A DNA stretch of 64,000 bases from Diphasiastrum complanatum (taxonomy: Eukaryota > Streptophyta > Lycopodiopsida > Lycopodiales > Lycopodiaceae). A program made the translations under genes and the position numbers. Location: assembly GCA_029204225.1 (NCBI GenBank), contig CM055112.1, positions 1,643,730 through 1,707,729 of the forward strand, written 5' to 3'. The notes under the pieces were generated by a model. It made no database searches, was not told where the DNA came from, and saw only the letters and a program-made list of their open reading frames with translations. Positions 1 to 9,820 of the stretch are shown here, in pieces. Positions within the stretch are counted from its first letter, which is position 1. The number at the start of each line of letters is the position of its first letter.

Positions 1-773
1 ATTGACCAAGCCTAACAACCAGCAAAAGCTCACCTACATCCATCCACAAAAACCCCTGCTGGTTACACTCCCACTCAAACTCCTCCCCAACCTTTTCCTC
101 TTCATACCCCTTCCCACTCTTCTCGTGATCGCCTTCAAACTCCTCCCCAAATCATTCCCATTGTAGTCAACTCCCCCACTCCTCTCAACACTCCCTTTGC
201 CACCTCTCCATCAGCTGACGTCTTGCCATCCTATGACATAGATGCGGAGAAGCACATAGTGGAGAATGATCGTGGTGGTCGCGTCATCACTCGCATGAGG
301 CAACTCACACATGTGGTCTTCAACAAAGACATTTTCAAGGACTGGCGCAAACAAAGTGATGAGGAAAAACAAATTATGTCATTGACCAATTGTATAGAGA
401 ATTTTCAATCCCCTCCCTTGATTTGGAATTTGACCAAATATGAATAGGAAAATGCATGGGAAGATTGATGAGCCACCGCAATATAAGAAAAATAGAAATT
501 ATTCTTCCACAGGGAATATGATTAAAGTTCGAATAAGTTAAAGAATATTAATCGGGTTTATATATGATCTATGTACTAATAGAACAATTTTTGCTTTGAT
601 TGAATTTGCGTGCGAAAATAGTATATGGAATTAAGAGACAACTTAAGAAGACAATTTCAGACAATAAAAAACTATTGATCAAAAACAAATTTTTATAGTT
701 TTGAATCTGAATCAGTATACATCTCTTGATGTCTTATCTTGTTGTTGTGTCTCTGATTGAATGAGTTGTTACA
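1..773 (+). repeat. R1 repeat, copy A (transposase-bearing)
   Basis: This segment is nearly identical to 30587-31374 and partly matches the reverse strand of 11975-12506. It carries a transposase-like exon (24 to about 478) followed by AT-rich non-coding sequence. Homology with copy B stops at GAGTAGTG, exactly where a copia LTR begins in copy B, so the sequence after 773 here is probably the uninterrupted continuation. The left end is cut by the window edge. I infer a dispersed fragment of a CACTA-type DNA transposon; no element termini were found. Confidence 0.8.
24..478 (+). pseudogene. CACTA Transposase_24-like exon, broken (copy A)
   Basis: A CTAAC branch-point-like motif and CAG (11-23) precede an open frame that starts with a proline/threonine-rich linker and runs into a conserved block containing PSYDIDAEKHI, RMRQLTHVVF and FKDWRKQSDEEK. 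The block resembles the plant Ptta/En/Spm transposase domain (Transposase_24) in its DWR...K...L...F pattern followed by W..K.MGRLM.HR. A two-base insertion after the DEEK codons breaks the frame near 368, and the conserved Trp codon is TGA near 444, a stop shared with copy B. The donor after the HR-N codons is ATAAG here and GTAAG in copy B. The family call is from pattern memory and moderate. Confidence 0.6.
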
Positions 774-1414
774 ACGAGTAGTGCACAAGTATTTATATTG
801 CTACAGGACAGGTCTTTTGGCCTTTGATATTCTATAACAGTAGATTTGACCGTTTACAATGATTGATATTCTGGTAGACGCTTTGTTTTCAAGGTCAAAT
901 AAATTTTGTTCGCAAATATTTCGAGACAGTCTGTCTCTTCTTCTCAGCTTCATGTTTTGCGATTTATTCCCGACAATTGTCTCTTCGTGACATTTTCGTG
1001 TTTCGCGAGTGACAAATGACAGTCTCTGAGCTTGAAGTAGAATACAGAATATTTTGTGAATTGTTCAGGACAATTTCGCGCCATCTGAGATTTGAACAGG
1101 AAACAAGATATTTCATGACAAAAATCTTTCGAAAATCTTTCGAGAATCTGTCGAGCTTCAATAAGAAACCGTTTCATCAAGCTCTTTGCTCAAAATGCAA
1201 AGAGTCTTAGCTTCAGTGAAATCAAAAAGATCCGATATTGTCAAAAAAAAATTATTATCTAGATTATAAGTAGGCAAAGTGATCAAAGATTTATCAGAAG
1301 GAGAAAGGGTAAGGGGTGTTCTAGGGCCTATCAATGATGCCCTATTTCAAGCAGGATCAAAATCTAAACAATCATCTAAATTAACGCTCGTGTCAATAAA
1401 AAAAGTATCTATAT
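774..1414. other. non-coding stretch, no gene seen
   Basis: AT-rich sequence between the R1 repeat and the next ORF. The short overlapping open frames on both strands around 950-1210 cover the same TTTCGAGAATCT-type repeats and show no domain. I see no promoter, RNA gene or transposon terminus. Confidence 0.5.
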
Positions 1415-1831
1415 CTACAATCTTTGACTTTCAGACTTTGTACCACTAGAAGAAGTAGTTTCAGAAGTGGAATAGCCAACTTCCGAATCGTCAGAAATAT
1501 TAACAAAAGAAAAAAAAAATGCATACTGAAAATCAACAAATCTACATTTTTTATTGTGAATTGGGCACTCATCTACAGACTTGAAATCATTATGTAACTT
1601 AGTGAACATTCTGTCAAACTTAGCTCTATAGCTATGCTTGTCGAGTGCCACTAGGTCCTGATAATAAATCATGTCCTTATTCTGAGATTTGAATAACGAA
1701 GTATTGAGCAGAGACTTAAATTTGAAATAAATCTCAGAAAATGCCTCCACACCAGGACCCTCAATAATAGAAGGAAGAATAAGAAAAAAGAGATTTGAAA
1801 TACTCCAAATTATCCCTAATACCAAATTCAT
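1415..1831 (-). CDS. hypothetical protein, 138 codons
   Basis: The frame starts with a hydrophobic N-terminus (residues 1-24, LGIIWSISNLFFLILP) that could be a signal or membrane segment, continues through a basic and aromatic middle (KDMIYYQDLVALDKHSYRAKF), a CPIHNKKC pair of cysteines and histidine around residues 91-98, and ends in a serine/threonine-rich acidic tail. I do not recognise a family. It points away from the G-box promoter at 2330-2546 and is followed by TGT/AATAAA-like AT-rich sequence. It may be an exon or a decayed gene of the same locus as the H3-like frame. No ribosomal or transposon motif is visible, and its reality as a gene is uncertain. Confidence 0.3.
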   Translation of the reverse strand: MNLVLGIIWSISNLFFLILPSIIEGPGVEAFSEIYFKFKSLLNTSLFKSQNKDMIYYQDLVALDKHSYRAKFDRMFTKLHNDFKSVDECPIHNKKCRFVDFQYAFFFSFVNISDDSEVGYSTSETTSSSGTKSESQRL

Positions 1832-2329
1832 GAAAATAGAGAGAGCAAACTGGAATCAAAATTAGACATTTTAAACAAAAGCTACAGATGTAAAATTCCA
1901 AATATCACTCTCAGGCGCAAACTGCAGGTCAAACAAGAACCTCAAGGCAATGTGCACTGGAAAGAGATATTAGAAATTATGGTATCGGATCCGAGCATGT
2001 GAATAAAGAGCAGAAAAAAATGAGATATAAGACGTGCTTGAATGCGATACTGGATGAGGTAGTATCGGTTCCAGGTGCAAGTAAATCAACAAACGGTAAT
2101 TAGTGCAAAGGACGCACTTGAAATCAATATCCGGACAAGAAATCAAAAATTTGAGTGAAAATCCGAGTAAAATATGACATGTTTATAAAAAAAATTTCGC
2201 ATGTGTAGAGGAGCTACAAAATAACATGACGTATGGTTGGTCAGAAAAAATCTGTCTATAGACAATGATTGATCTGACATCTGTCACGTGTGAGAACGAC
2301 ACACATTGAAAGGTGATTCATGCACGTTT

Positions 2330-2546
2330 TCCAACCAACGTGGACTCATAATTCAGTCATCATTGTCAGTTATCGACATTCCACGTGGACTAGTTAGATG
2401 ACGACACATGTCAACGGTCGTTTTCTCACACGTGGACTCATGATTTAGTCATCATTGTCAGTACGGACATTCCACGTGGACCAGTTAGATGATGACACAT
2501 GTCAACAACCATTTTCTCACGTGTGCAAGAATTTCCTATATATAAG
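2330..2546 (+). promoter_or_regulatory. G-box tandem promoter with TATA box
   Basis: Two imperfect direct copies of a unit of about 90 bp (about 2328-2421 and 2422-2512) each carry an ACGTGG box, a second CCACGTGG box, a TCATCATTGTCAGT motif and GACACATGTCAAC. A third partial unit (TTTTCTCACGTGTG) leads to CTATATATAAG at about 2535-2545. CACGTG cores are known bZIP/bHLH binding sites in plants; the function here is inferred. The TATA box lies about 310 bp upstream of the ATG of the H3-like frame, which would leave a long 5' leader. Confidence 0.55.
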
Positions 2547-2854
2547 TCATCGTAATTTTCATTTTTTCTCGCAGAATTTTTGGTTTTCGCTCCCAATATC
2601 GCTCCCAAGCACGCCCTCTCACCGTTTAATCGCCCGCCTTCTCACAATGCGCTCAAGACCGATACCGCTGTTATTCCAATATCGCTTTCGAGCACGCATC
2701 TCCTTTCTGAAAATATTCTATGTATATCTTGCGCTCGAAACTGATATTCAGTTCTAGTATCGATCTCAAGCGGCCTCTGATCACAAATTTTTTTGTTTTC
2801 ATTCCCTATTCTTTTCTTTACACTTTTTTTCTATAATTTTTTTTTTTTTTGAGA

Positions 2855-3343
2855 ATGATAGCCAGGACCAAATCCATTGCCTATGCCACAGCCATTGTAC
2901 GACCTTCCCATGCCCGTGTTCCCCTTGGTATTGGCCATAGACGTGGCAGAAAGTAGGTCTGGTTGAGGGAGATTAGAAAACTCTAGAGATCAACTGAACT
3001 GTTTATCCCTAGGGCACCTTTCAGTCAATTTGTCAGAAATGTCACTTTGTCACTTGGGCTAAATGTTTGTTTTGTCGCAACAGCCATGCAGGCCTTATAG
3101 AATGTTGTAGAGAATTTTTTGTCCCAGTCTTTTGAGGATTCCTGTTTTTTGACAGTGCATGGTAAGCGTGTCACTATCATGCCAAAAGATTTCATCATTC
3201 TCAAAAGACTTCGGGACCGTTTTTCTGGTCTGCATCTAGATAACACTAGCACCTCTAGAGACCTGTCTCTAGATAGAGCCAACTTGCCAACGACCTCTAG
3301 GAGAAAAAGGAAGCAGCCTGTCTCTAAGAAAGCTGGATCTTGA
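2855..3343 (+). pseudogene. histone H3/CENH3-like reading frame with TAG stops
   Basis: One constant frame of 162 codons aligns along the whole histone H3 fold. The N-terminus keeps ARTK, then come LREIRK, STEL.I, APF and V (alpha-N and alpha-1), AMQAL (alpha-2), and FEDS...HGKRVTIMPKDF...KRLRDR (alpha-2 end, loop 2, alpha-3). IPRAPF and KDF are closer to centromeric CENH3 than to canonical H3 (IRKLPF, KDI), but loop 1 shows no CENH3-type insertion. Three in-frame TAG codons lie at 2954, 2984 and 3098; the last two sit at glutamine positions of H3. The frame extends about 38 residues beyond the usual H3 end with a lysine/arginine-rich tail. It has its own upstream promoter-like region and no intron inside. 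I read it as a divergent H3-variant pseudogene. Confidence 0.65.
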
Positions 3344-3476
3344 AGGCCAGTTGCTTCCCTTTCTCCTAGAGTTATCTCTACCAAGAGACCCCAAATTATC
3401 CTGAGCTCTGCAAGAATCATCACCCCTTCTTCTTCCTATTGTTCGTCCTGCTCCTCAGTAGGTTTCTTCACCAAAA

Positions 3477-3956
3477 GTGTTGATTATCCAAGAGGAGCTC
3501 AACAAAATAATAGAGAAATTTGAAAATATTGTATCTACTTCTCTTTCTTTTCCTGTAAATAATCTTTTTGTCAGAATTCCATATGATCCTGACCAAGTTT
3601 TTTTTTATTCTAACCATTATAACCAGTATGAGGCCTACCTAGCTAATAAAATTGATATTCTCGACAATTATTTTGATTTTTTTCTTCCAGATTCACGTAA
3701 AAGCTTTAGATTGGGTCCCAAATTTTGTGACGAGCTAAAAGATAAAACATCAAAAATTTCAAATGTAATAGTAGAAGCGGGAGGCTCCTTTTTGCAGGAT
3801 AATATTAGTTTCGATTCCCATAATATAGTTTTTGTTGTTAGTCCATTTTTCATCGGAGCGATAAAGGCAAAAGAAGCCGATTTTGAGAAGGTTGTATATT
3901 TTATCAAATGCAGTCCAGTGGCAAAATTTTATTTGATTTCATATGAAATTAACTAA
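3477..3956 (+). CDS. hypothetical protein or exon downstream of H3-like frame
   Basis: An open frame of about 159 codons has no ATG at its start (the first codon is GTG). It is preceded by a pyrimidine tract ending in CTCCTCAG at 3458, so it may be an internal exon. The product is rich in aromatic and acidic residues (VFFYSNHYNQYEAYL, DILDNYFDFFLPD) and ends in an FVVSPFFIG segment and a KVVYFIKCSP block. I do not recognise a family. It lies 130 bp after the H3-like frame and 120 bp before the spliced exons at 4076, in the same orientation, so all three may belong to one former gene or transcription unit. Confidence 0.35.
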   Translation: MLIIQEELNKIIEKFENIVSTSLSFPVNNLFVRIPYDPDQVFFYSNHYNQYEAYLANKIDILDNYFDFFLPDSRKSFRLGPKFCDELKDKTSKISNVIVEAGGSFLQDNISFDSHNIVFVVSPFFIGAIKAKEADFEKVVYFIKCSPVAKFYLISYEIN

Positions 3957-4075
3957 GGATTGCTCTTTTGTTTTTGTTGCTTTAATCTGGATTGTTGCAT
4001 GCGGCATTGCTTTAATAAGTAAAGATTTCTTTAATAAGTCTGGATTTATCGATATTTTTATTTTGGTTATTGCAG

Positions 4076-4482
4076 TCGGTATTGGAACTTGAACATTATT
4101 TCTGTAAAGATAAATAAGGAGGGAGTATCAAATTTTCTATGTGTAAATTTGAATTCAGCTGCAAATACACATAGAGAATTTGATTCTCTACTTCATGATG
4201 TCGTTCGGGATATACCGACTACGACAATCTCAATTGGAGAGATAACCATTAGATCTCTCAAGGTATATTCAATTTATCTCTGATTTGCATGTATTTTTTT
4301 TTAGTTTAAATCCATCATCATAGCATAAATATATATTTTTTGTCATAATATTACTAATTTTCGTTCAATATATGCAGTGCGTATAGCTGAAGGATGCTTT
4401 TAGTTGTGCATGGTTTGTCCTGTACAATACGAAACTATTTTTGGAGTGGTATAATTTACAAGTGGATGTAGATATTGAAAAG
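4076..4482 (+). pseudogene. two spliced exons of an unidentified gene
   Basis: Exon one (4076-4262) is preceded by a pyrimidine-rich TTATTGCAG and ends in CTCAAG before GTATAT. Intron 4263-4376 ends in TATATGCAG. Exon two (4378-4482) ends in GAAAAG before GTAATA. The two exons join in phase and give one frame of about 97 codons with NLNIISVKINKEG, HDVVRDIPTTTIS and FLEWYNLQVDVDIEK. The third codon of exon two is TAG at 4384, where CAG would keep the frame open. I do not recognise the protein. The precise splice sites and phase suggest a once-real gene; the stop marks it as decayed. Confidence 0.45.
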
Positions 4483-4855
4483 GTAATATTTTGTTCATTT
4501 GTAATTCTTTTTATTATGATTTAATTTTTTTACTATCATTGTTTGTAATTTGCTGATTCTCATTTTTTGTGATGACAATTCACTCTTGAGTCGTAGACTC
4601 CTGACGATGTATATAGATTTTGGCAAGAGTTGATCTAAACATATGCAAAGAACGGTGTAAGTGTTGCAACTGAGATCGAGGGCCCTCAAATTAACAGCCT
4701 TTCAGGTTGCTCATGATGCAGATCTTATTATATACGATCAAAAAAGAATAAAAGTCCTTTCTAACATAGAAGAAGGCGATATTACAACAGAGAGTTTTCT
4801 TGTCTTAAAAGACATAGAGGCCCTTCCCCAAACAGAGGAAGGCGAGATTATAGGA

Positions 4856-5425
4856 GGAGTTGTTCCCTTATTTCTTAGCTCTTGCAGCTCCACCTTTCTT
4901 GAATGTCTCTATATGATGCTTTCCCATAACACATCCTTCATATATGGCGTGATGATCATCCTGTAGTGCTGGTAATCCTGTTACCATCTTCAGTTTTGCC
5001 ATCAATCTTAAGCTCTCATAGTTTAAGTGGCCAAGTCTCCTATGTCACAACTCAGATTGTGATGCTGTTGAGGTAGCCAAACCATATTCACTTGGTTTTG
5101 CAGCATCCAATTTATAAAAGCCATAGTTACTATTCTGATAACCTTCATTGGTTGTGGTCCATATCCTTCATTGGGCATCCATCCTTGACAAATTCAACTT
5201 TGAGATGTTGATTTGCCATCACACCAACGAAAAGCCAACTCTTTTTGAGTCCAGGAACATAAATCACATTAGAGATATTCTTGATCTTACCATCAGAAAA
5301 CTGCACAAGTACATTGCCAATACCATGTATTTGGCATTCCTCCCCATTGGCTTGTGTGACCTTGTCCCCATCATGGATTGGCAAGAATTTTTCAAACCAA
5401 TCGCAGTCAGGGCCTCAGACCAACG
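4856..5425 (-). pseudogene. copia gag-pre-integrase fragment
   Basis: Reverse-strand translation gives the segment between protease and integrase of a Ty1/copia polyprotein: DWFEKFLPIHDGDKV, GIGNVLVQFSDGK, NVIYVPGLKKS and VEFVKDGC, then after a frameshift near 5145 YKLDAAKPSEYGL, RRLGHLNYESLRLMAKLKMV and GLPALQDDH. The Trp before HRRLGH is now TGA. Both ends are truncated: the protease active site is missing on one side and the integrase core on the other. It is an old fragment of a Tork/SIRE-like copia element, unrelated to the R2 copy next to it. Confidence 0.8.
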
Positions 5426-5682
5426 CTCAAAAGACTGAAGCTAATGTGCAGTATATACCGAGGGTCAAACAGATTGTTGAAAATTTTGAAAAGACTGACC
5501 ATTGTTGTGACATTTTCAAAGAGAGAAGAGGAGTGGGTGATGGTATCAAAGGACGTACCTATCACCTTTGTCCTCTCCCTTGTTTGCTGATCCTTCCTCA
5601 CCCTCTTTATCCTCCTCACTCTCCTTATCCTCCTCACATTTGAATGCTCCTCTTGCTCTTGCACTTTGCTTGTTCTTCTTGC

Positions 5683-6045
5683 TCTTCCTCTTTGCTTACT
5701 CCTTGCAAAATCAAATGTGGTGAGTTCAAGAAAAAAAGGAAAAGTGGAAGATGGAGGTTTTCTGAGTAATGGATGCAAGATAATATTTCTCTCTATCTCT
5801 TTTCCTCACTCTCTCTTTCTCTTACATTATAGTATCAATTTCAATGTGATTGCAGTTTGGTTTTTTTGACTTCATGTTTTCTATGTAGGTTTATTTTGAC
5901 ACAAAGGAGTCAGTGGATACACACAATTTTTTTAAGATAACAGACAAGTCGGAAAGGCCGTCGAAATAGGCGAATCTGTAGGATTTGCTATTCCGATGGC
6001 TTATTTTCTATTAGCATGAGGGATGATGAGGATACTGTAGATCCA
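5683..6045 (+). repeat. R2 repeat, copy A
   Basis: About 350 bp matching 35128-35474 at roughly 90 percent by eye, from TCTTCCTCTTTGCTTACTCC to GAGGATAC-GTAGATC. It contains a CT-rich tract, TACATTATAG and ends with ATTCCGATGGC. In both copies one side touches copia coding sequence: here copia RT follows directly, at 35128 copia coding ends directly before it. Its own class is unknown. Confidence 0.75.
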
Positions 6046-6410
6046 AGAAGGCACTTTATGGACTGAAGCAAGCTCGGAGGATGTGGTATCAAAAGATACA
6101 TGCCTACTTTTGTGATCGAGGATTTACTAATAGTCCTAGCGAATCTACTTTTTATGTCAAGCATACTTCAGATTATATCATCATTATTTTGCTTTATGTT
6201 GATGATATTATTATTACGGGAAGTAATGAGCAGCAGATTGATGCCATAATACTTGATCTTGGTATGGTTTTTGAAACCTCAGATTTAGGCCTATTGCACT
6301 TTTATCTTGGTCTTGAATTTGTACAAGAAGGTGCTGGAATTTTCATCTCTCAAGAACGCTACATTGGGCAGATTTTGAAGCGGTTCAAGATGGAAGATTC
6401 GAATACATAA
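6042..6410 (+). pseudogene. copia reverse transcriptase fragment
   Basis: About 120 codons of the RT palm: KKALYGLKQARRMWYQKI, then FTNSPSESTFYVKH, the catalytic LLYVDDIIITG at about 6196-6228, DLGLLHFYLGLEF, ISQERYIGQILKRFKMED. The frame ends in a stop where the polyprotein should continue towards RNase H, and the upstream first catalytic Asp region is missing. It is a fragment of a different copia lineage from the element at 57-61 kb. It begins exactly where R2 copy A ends. Confidence 0.85.
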
Positions 6411-7031
6411 GATGGATTTGAGTGTATTTTGGGAAGCACGGAGGAATACATTGTGGATAGTTCTCATATTATCATGAGAACATGGACCCCAACGAAGTTC
6501 AACAACGACCACGACAAATGTTAGAAAGACATCGACTCGATTGAAATGGAGTATTATCTTCCTATGAATTTCCAGTCATTAATGCAGTATAGGCAATGGT
6601 TGTATTATTATGATTCCTTTTACGATTTTAATGAGTTCAAATGCCAAACGCGCTTTACAGTCTGAACGGTACTTCTAACGAGTACAAAGCATGGCACTAC
6701 ATTTAATTCCATAAAGGTCCTCATTACAATAGTTATGATAGGCCAACTTTTAGTGTTTTAATAACACTACATGTCACCTTTAAACACCCTTTTCATACTT
6801 GAATGAATACGATGGGACTGTCATGATGGGTACGTGTCCATTTCCTATAGTTGCGCATTGAAAATATTAGCGATTGATAGAGAACCACCAAGTTAAAACG
6901 ATTGACTACCCTATTCAGTATCAATTTTGCACAAGAGCTTTGATGCTACATAGCGACGATTTGAAGCTAACGTTCTTTGCTACTGAGATTGTGATAACAA
7001 CCAACAGTGATGGCGGCTATTAGAAAGAGTT

Positions 7032-7547
7032 CTTAATTTAATAAAATGCATGGAGGTTAGGGGAGAAGTAATCCAGGACTATCTGACATAGTTGTGCTTA
7101 GACCACTTGCAGCACTTTCACCTAAACAAGATTGTTGAGGAGGCAGAATTTTTGACCAGAATTAAGATAGAATCGGAAGACCATGGGTTTACACAAGTGC
7201 ATGATGTTAACATAACCATCACAAAGCAGACATTCACAAATAGTCTCGGGTTACCCATACATGTTGACACGACGGATGTTCATTTGGTGCAGATGGTGGA
7301 TTTCTTTCCCAAGGAAGCGTTCAATAAGCAACAAGGGTACAAATTGAGTCTCTACAAACCATCCTCCGTAGCATGGCAAAACGACCAACACATCTTGGTG
7401 AGGAATTTTGTCCTGATTCAAGCCGCTTTGAATGGTACTCCTATCCCTTGGGGCACACTTGCATATAAACAATTCAAAAAGTGTTTTGATGGAGCTAGAA
7501 AGTATATTGAATGGGATATCCATATAAAATTTCTTCCTGAGATGTAG
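7032..7547 (+). other. unidentified ORF, possibly transposon-derived
   Basis: The ATG frame begins at about 7092 and encodes about 151 residues (MCLDHLQHFHLNKIVEEAEF, KQTFTNSLGLPIHV, DFFPKEAFNKQQGYKLSLYKP, GTPIPWGTLAYKQFKKCFDGARKYIEW). In the same frame, conserved-looking sequence seems to extend upstream across a stop. No signal peptide or known motif is visible. The local architecture and position between transposon fragments suggest a repeat-encoded protein, but I cannot name the family. Its 3' end overlaps the end of the reverse-strand copia gag fragment at about 7525-7547. Confidence 0.3.
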
Positions 7548-7862
7548 CTTGGAAGCTATATTTTGCACTTCGTATAATGTGTTCAAGATGTCCCAGACTT
7601 CCTTGGATGTCTAAGCTTCAGACACATGGTCGATTTGAGTATCCAAAATGTTGAGGATGATTAGCGCAAATATTTTTCCATCCTTTAGCTTGCATTTAGA
7701 GATTGAGCCTACATCACGAACTTCGGGTATTCCCTTTGCACCTGTAACAATGTCATACAACTCCTTAGCCATTAGCACAGTTCTTATCTTAAATTTCCAC
7801 AGATGGTAATTGGCTCCATTAAACTTGTCCATGATAGTACTGGATTTCCCTTCGGAATCCAT
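7525..7862 (-). pseudogene. copia gag N-terminal fragment
   Basis: Reverse-strand frame starting MDSEGKSSTIMDKFNG, NYHLWKFKIRTVL, KELYDIVTG, ending DTQIDHVSEA, then after one stop TSKEVWDILNTLYEVQNIASKLHLRKKFYM. This is the N-terminus of a copia gag (DUF4219/UBN2-type). It lies downstream of a PBS at 8085-8096 and an LTR start at 8097, in the expected order and spacing for a 5' end. The element stops at about 7525, so only LTR, leader and the start of gag remain. Confidence 0.8.
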
Positions 7863-8084
7863 GTGGAAGATTAGTGTAGGTGATACTAGTAACTATCAGT
7901 GACTTAAGTATGAAAATCTAGTGCTAAATTACAGAACGAGAAAGCAATTATCCTATTGGCTAGTAGGATCAGGTTTTGTGAGAAGCTAATCAGGCTATAG
8001 AAATAGCTCTGACATAAAACCGCTTGAGAAATTAGATGATTTCTGATATTAAAGCTCTAAATAATCAAAGAATAGTAACCTATC

Positions 8085-8096
8085 GCTCTGATACCA
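8085..8096 (-). other. copia primer-binding site and LTR edge
   Basis: The + strand GCTCTGATACCA is the reverse complement of TGGTATCAGAGC, complementary to the 3' end of plant initiator Met-tRNA. The adjacent TGTTGGAAG at 8097 fits the terminus of a reverse-strand LTR that extends right from there. I could not fix the outer LTR end; it should lie before the next LTR at 8796. Confidence 0.8.
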
Positions 8097-8795
8097 TGTT
8101 GGAAGAAATAAAATCAAAACTCGATTTCTCTTCTCGGTGCGTGCACTACTGGCGACTTAGTAGGTGAACACAAGAATATGATAATTTAAAAGCTTTTAAT
8201 GCGCAGTGGTAGCGGAAACGATGAGCAGACAACCAGACAAATCAATTAGATGGCCAAACAGAACGTAGAATAGCATTGTAGTATTGACACAAATCTGAAC
8301 ACAGAAATAGACAAAGCTGTAATCAGATTGAGTATAACAAAATATACAAGTCAATAATGCGAGTGAGCACAAGACAATAGCAGACGTAACCATGTGCTTC
8401 ACAAAGCTAATCACAAATTGTCAAGTTTATGAACCTATTACTGAAAATCTGTCTGAAAGAAAGAAAAAAATCAATGCAGAAGGCATTTACAATGCTTGCC
8501 TCCTTATCTGTGACGCTTATGGTGCTTGTTATTGAATACTGAGAATTTTACAAGTGTGCAGATGAAGAAGGTTCAAAAGTAGTTGTGCCATCTATAGGAG
8601 ATTGTGGGTGGCTGCTGTTGTTGTCAAATCTGATCACATAGTGCATAGAACGAGCTTGAAGAGGCTGCGACGTTGGGCTTCGCCAAAAATAACGTTCGTG
8701 AAAATGCGAAAATCGCGAGACCCTTTGGCCTTTGGCCTTGTCTATTACATACCTATGTAACTAGCAGTACTTCAGACCCCTAATAGTCCATTTAG

Positions 8796-9808
8796 TGTTG
8801 GGGGCTAAATGGCAAGGTACCCTTAGGATTAAGGGTATGTGCCCTTGGATAAGGACAGACAAGTGACTATATCTTAGTTTAATGTATGGAGTCACGTGAC
8901 CCTTGGATAAGGGGTACCCTTAGTATTAAGGGTAGATGACTTAGATTAAAGTACCAGTGTCCTTGGTTAAGGGCAGGTAGGTGTCTATGCCTTGGATAGA
9001 GGTATGGAACCTAGAGAGGTGTTAGAAAGTCATTGGATGACTATTTCTCTAAACCTTGGGCCTCAATCTTGAACCATATCACTTTATTGGTCTAGGACCA
9101 AAGTATACTTGCACAACTTGGGCAATGAGACCTAGTAGGAGGGTGCCCTTCTAAAGTGTCCATTGAGTTTTCAACTCCCACAAGAAAGCAATTCAAAGAG
9201 TCATAGGTTATGGAAGGAGTCTCTTGACATTCCATAAGCCTATGGAGGCTCTTGGAGATTCTTTAACTCCCCTAGGCTTCTCTCTCTCTCTCATTGGATG
9301 AGCATGGAACTCCATAGTGTATTGGAGGAGGGTCCATGGGCCATCTATATGAGGGTAGTAGGGCGCCCATTGGGAACGGGAGATTTCTCTTGTTTGCTTG
9401 GCTTATGCTCTAGTGTTGCTACTAGTGTGTAGAGTACTTTCTTGTGGTAGTATGCTTGAGGTATGGGACATAAGTAGGGTTTGGATCTTGAGTATGCTAT
9501 GGAGTGTTGTGGTATGCTTGTGATTTGTTTATGGTTAGCAAGGGGGTGCTACATAGGTCTTGCTTAGAGCTTGGATCTAGCTATAGTTGGGTGGTGAATA
9601 CTTGAGGCCAGCTTGTTATCTATCTTTGTGTTTAGAGAGTAGGGACATAGGTGGAGAAGAGATCCTTGGAGGCTTGCATATCCTTACTTGCAGGTGGAGG
9701 CATCCTAGCTTGGAGTTGGGGAGCATCTTGAAGCTTGCAGGTTGCTTGGAGGACATTTGGAGGCTCTACCTTGGATTTGGAGGACTTCTTCACCTCTACT
9801 TGTAAAAG
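8796..9808 (+). repeat. Ty3/gypsy 5' LTR
   Basis: The segment begins TGTTGGGGGC and runs to the PBS at 9809. It holds several copies of CCCTTGGATAAGG / CCCTTAG-ATTAAGGGTA within 8815-9000 and a CTATATGAGG TATA-like box near 9343, followed by about 450 bp of transcribed-looking R/U5 sequence. The 3' edge is not bounded by a clear CA, so the exact end is uncertain. The LTR lies in front of a gypsy gag in the same orientation. Confidence 0.6.
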
Positions 9809-9820
9809 TGGTATCAGAGC
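9809..9820 (+). other. primer-binding site, Met-tRNA type
   Basis: TGGTATCAGAGC matches the complement of initiator Met-tRNA. It sits at the LTR/leader boundary of the gypsy element whose gag begins at 10839. Confidence 0.8.

Noticed and set aside
5407-5778. Arginine-rich reverse-strand ORF
   Set aside because: It is the translation of a pyrimidine-rich tract at the R2 boundary, overlapping copia and R2 sequence.
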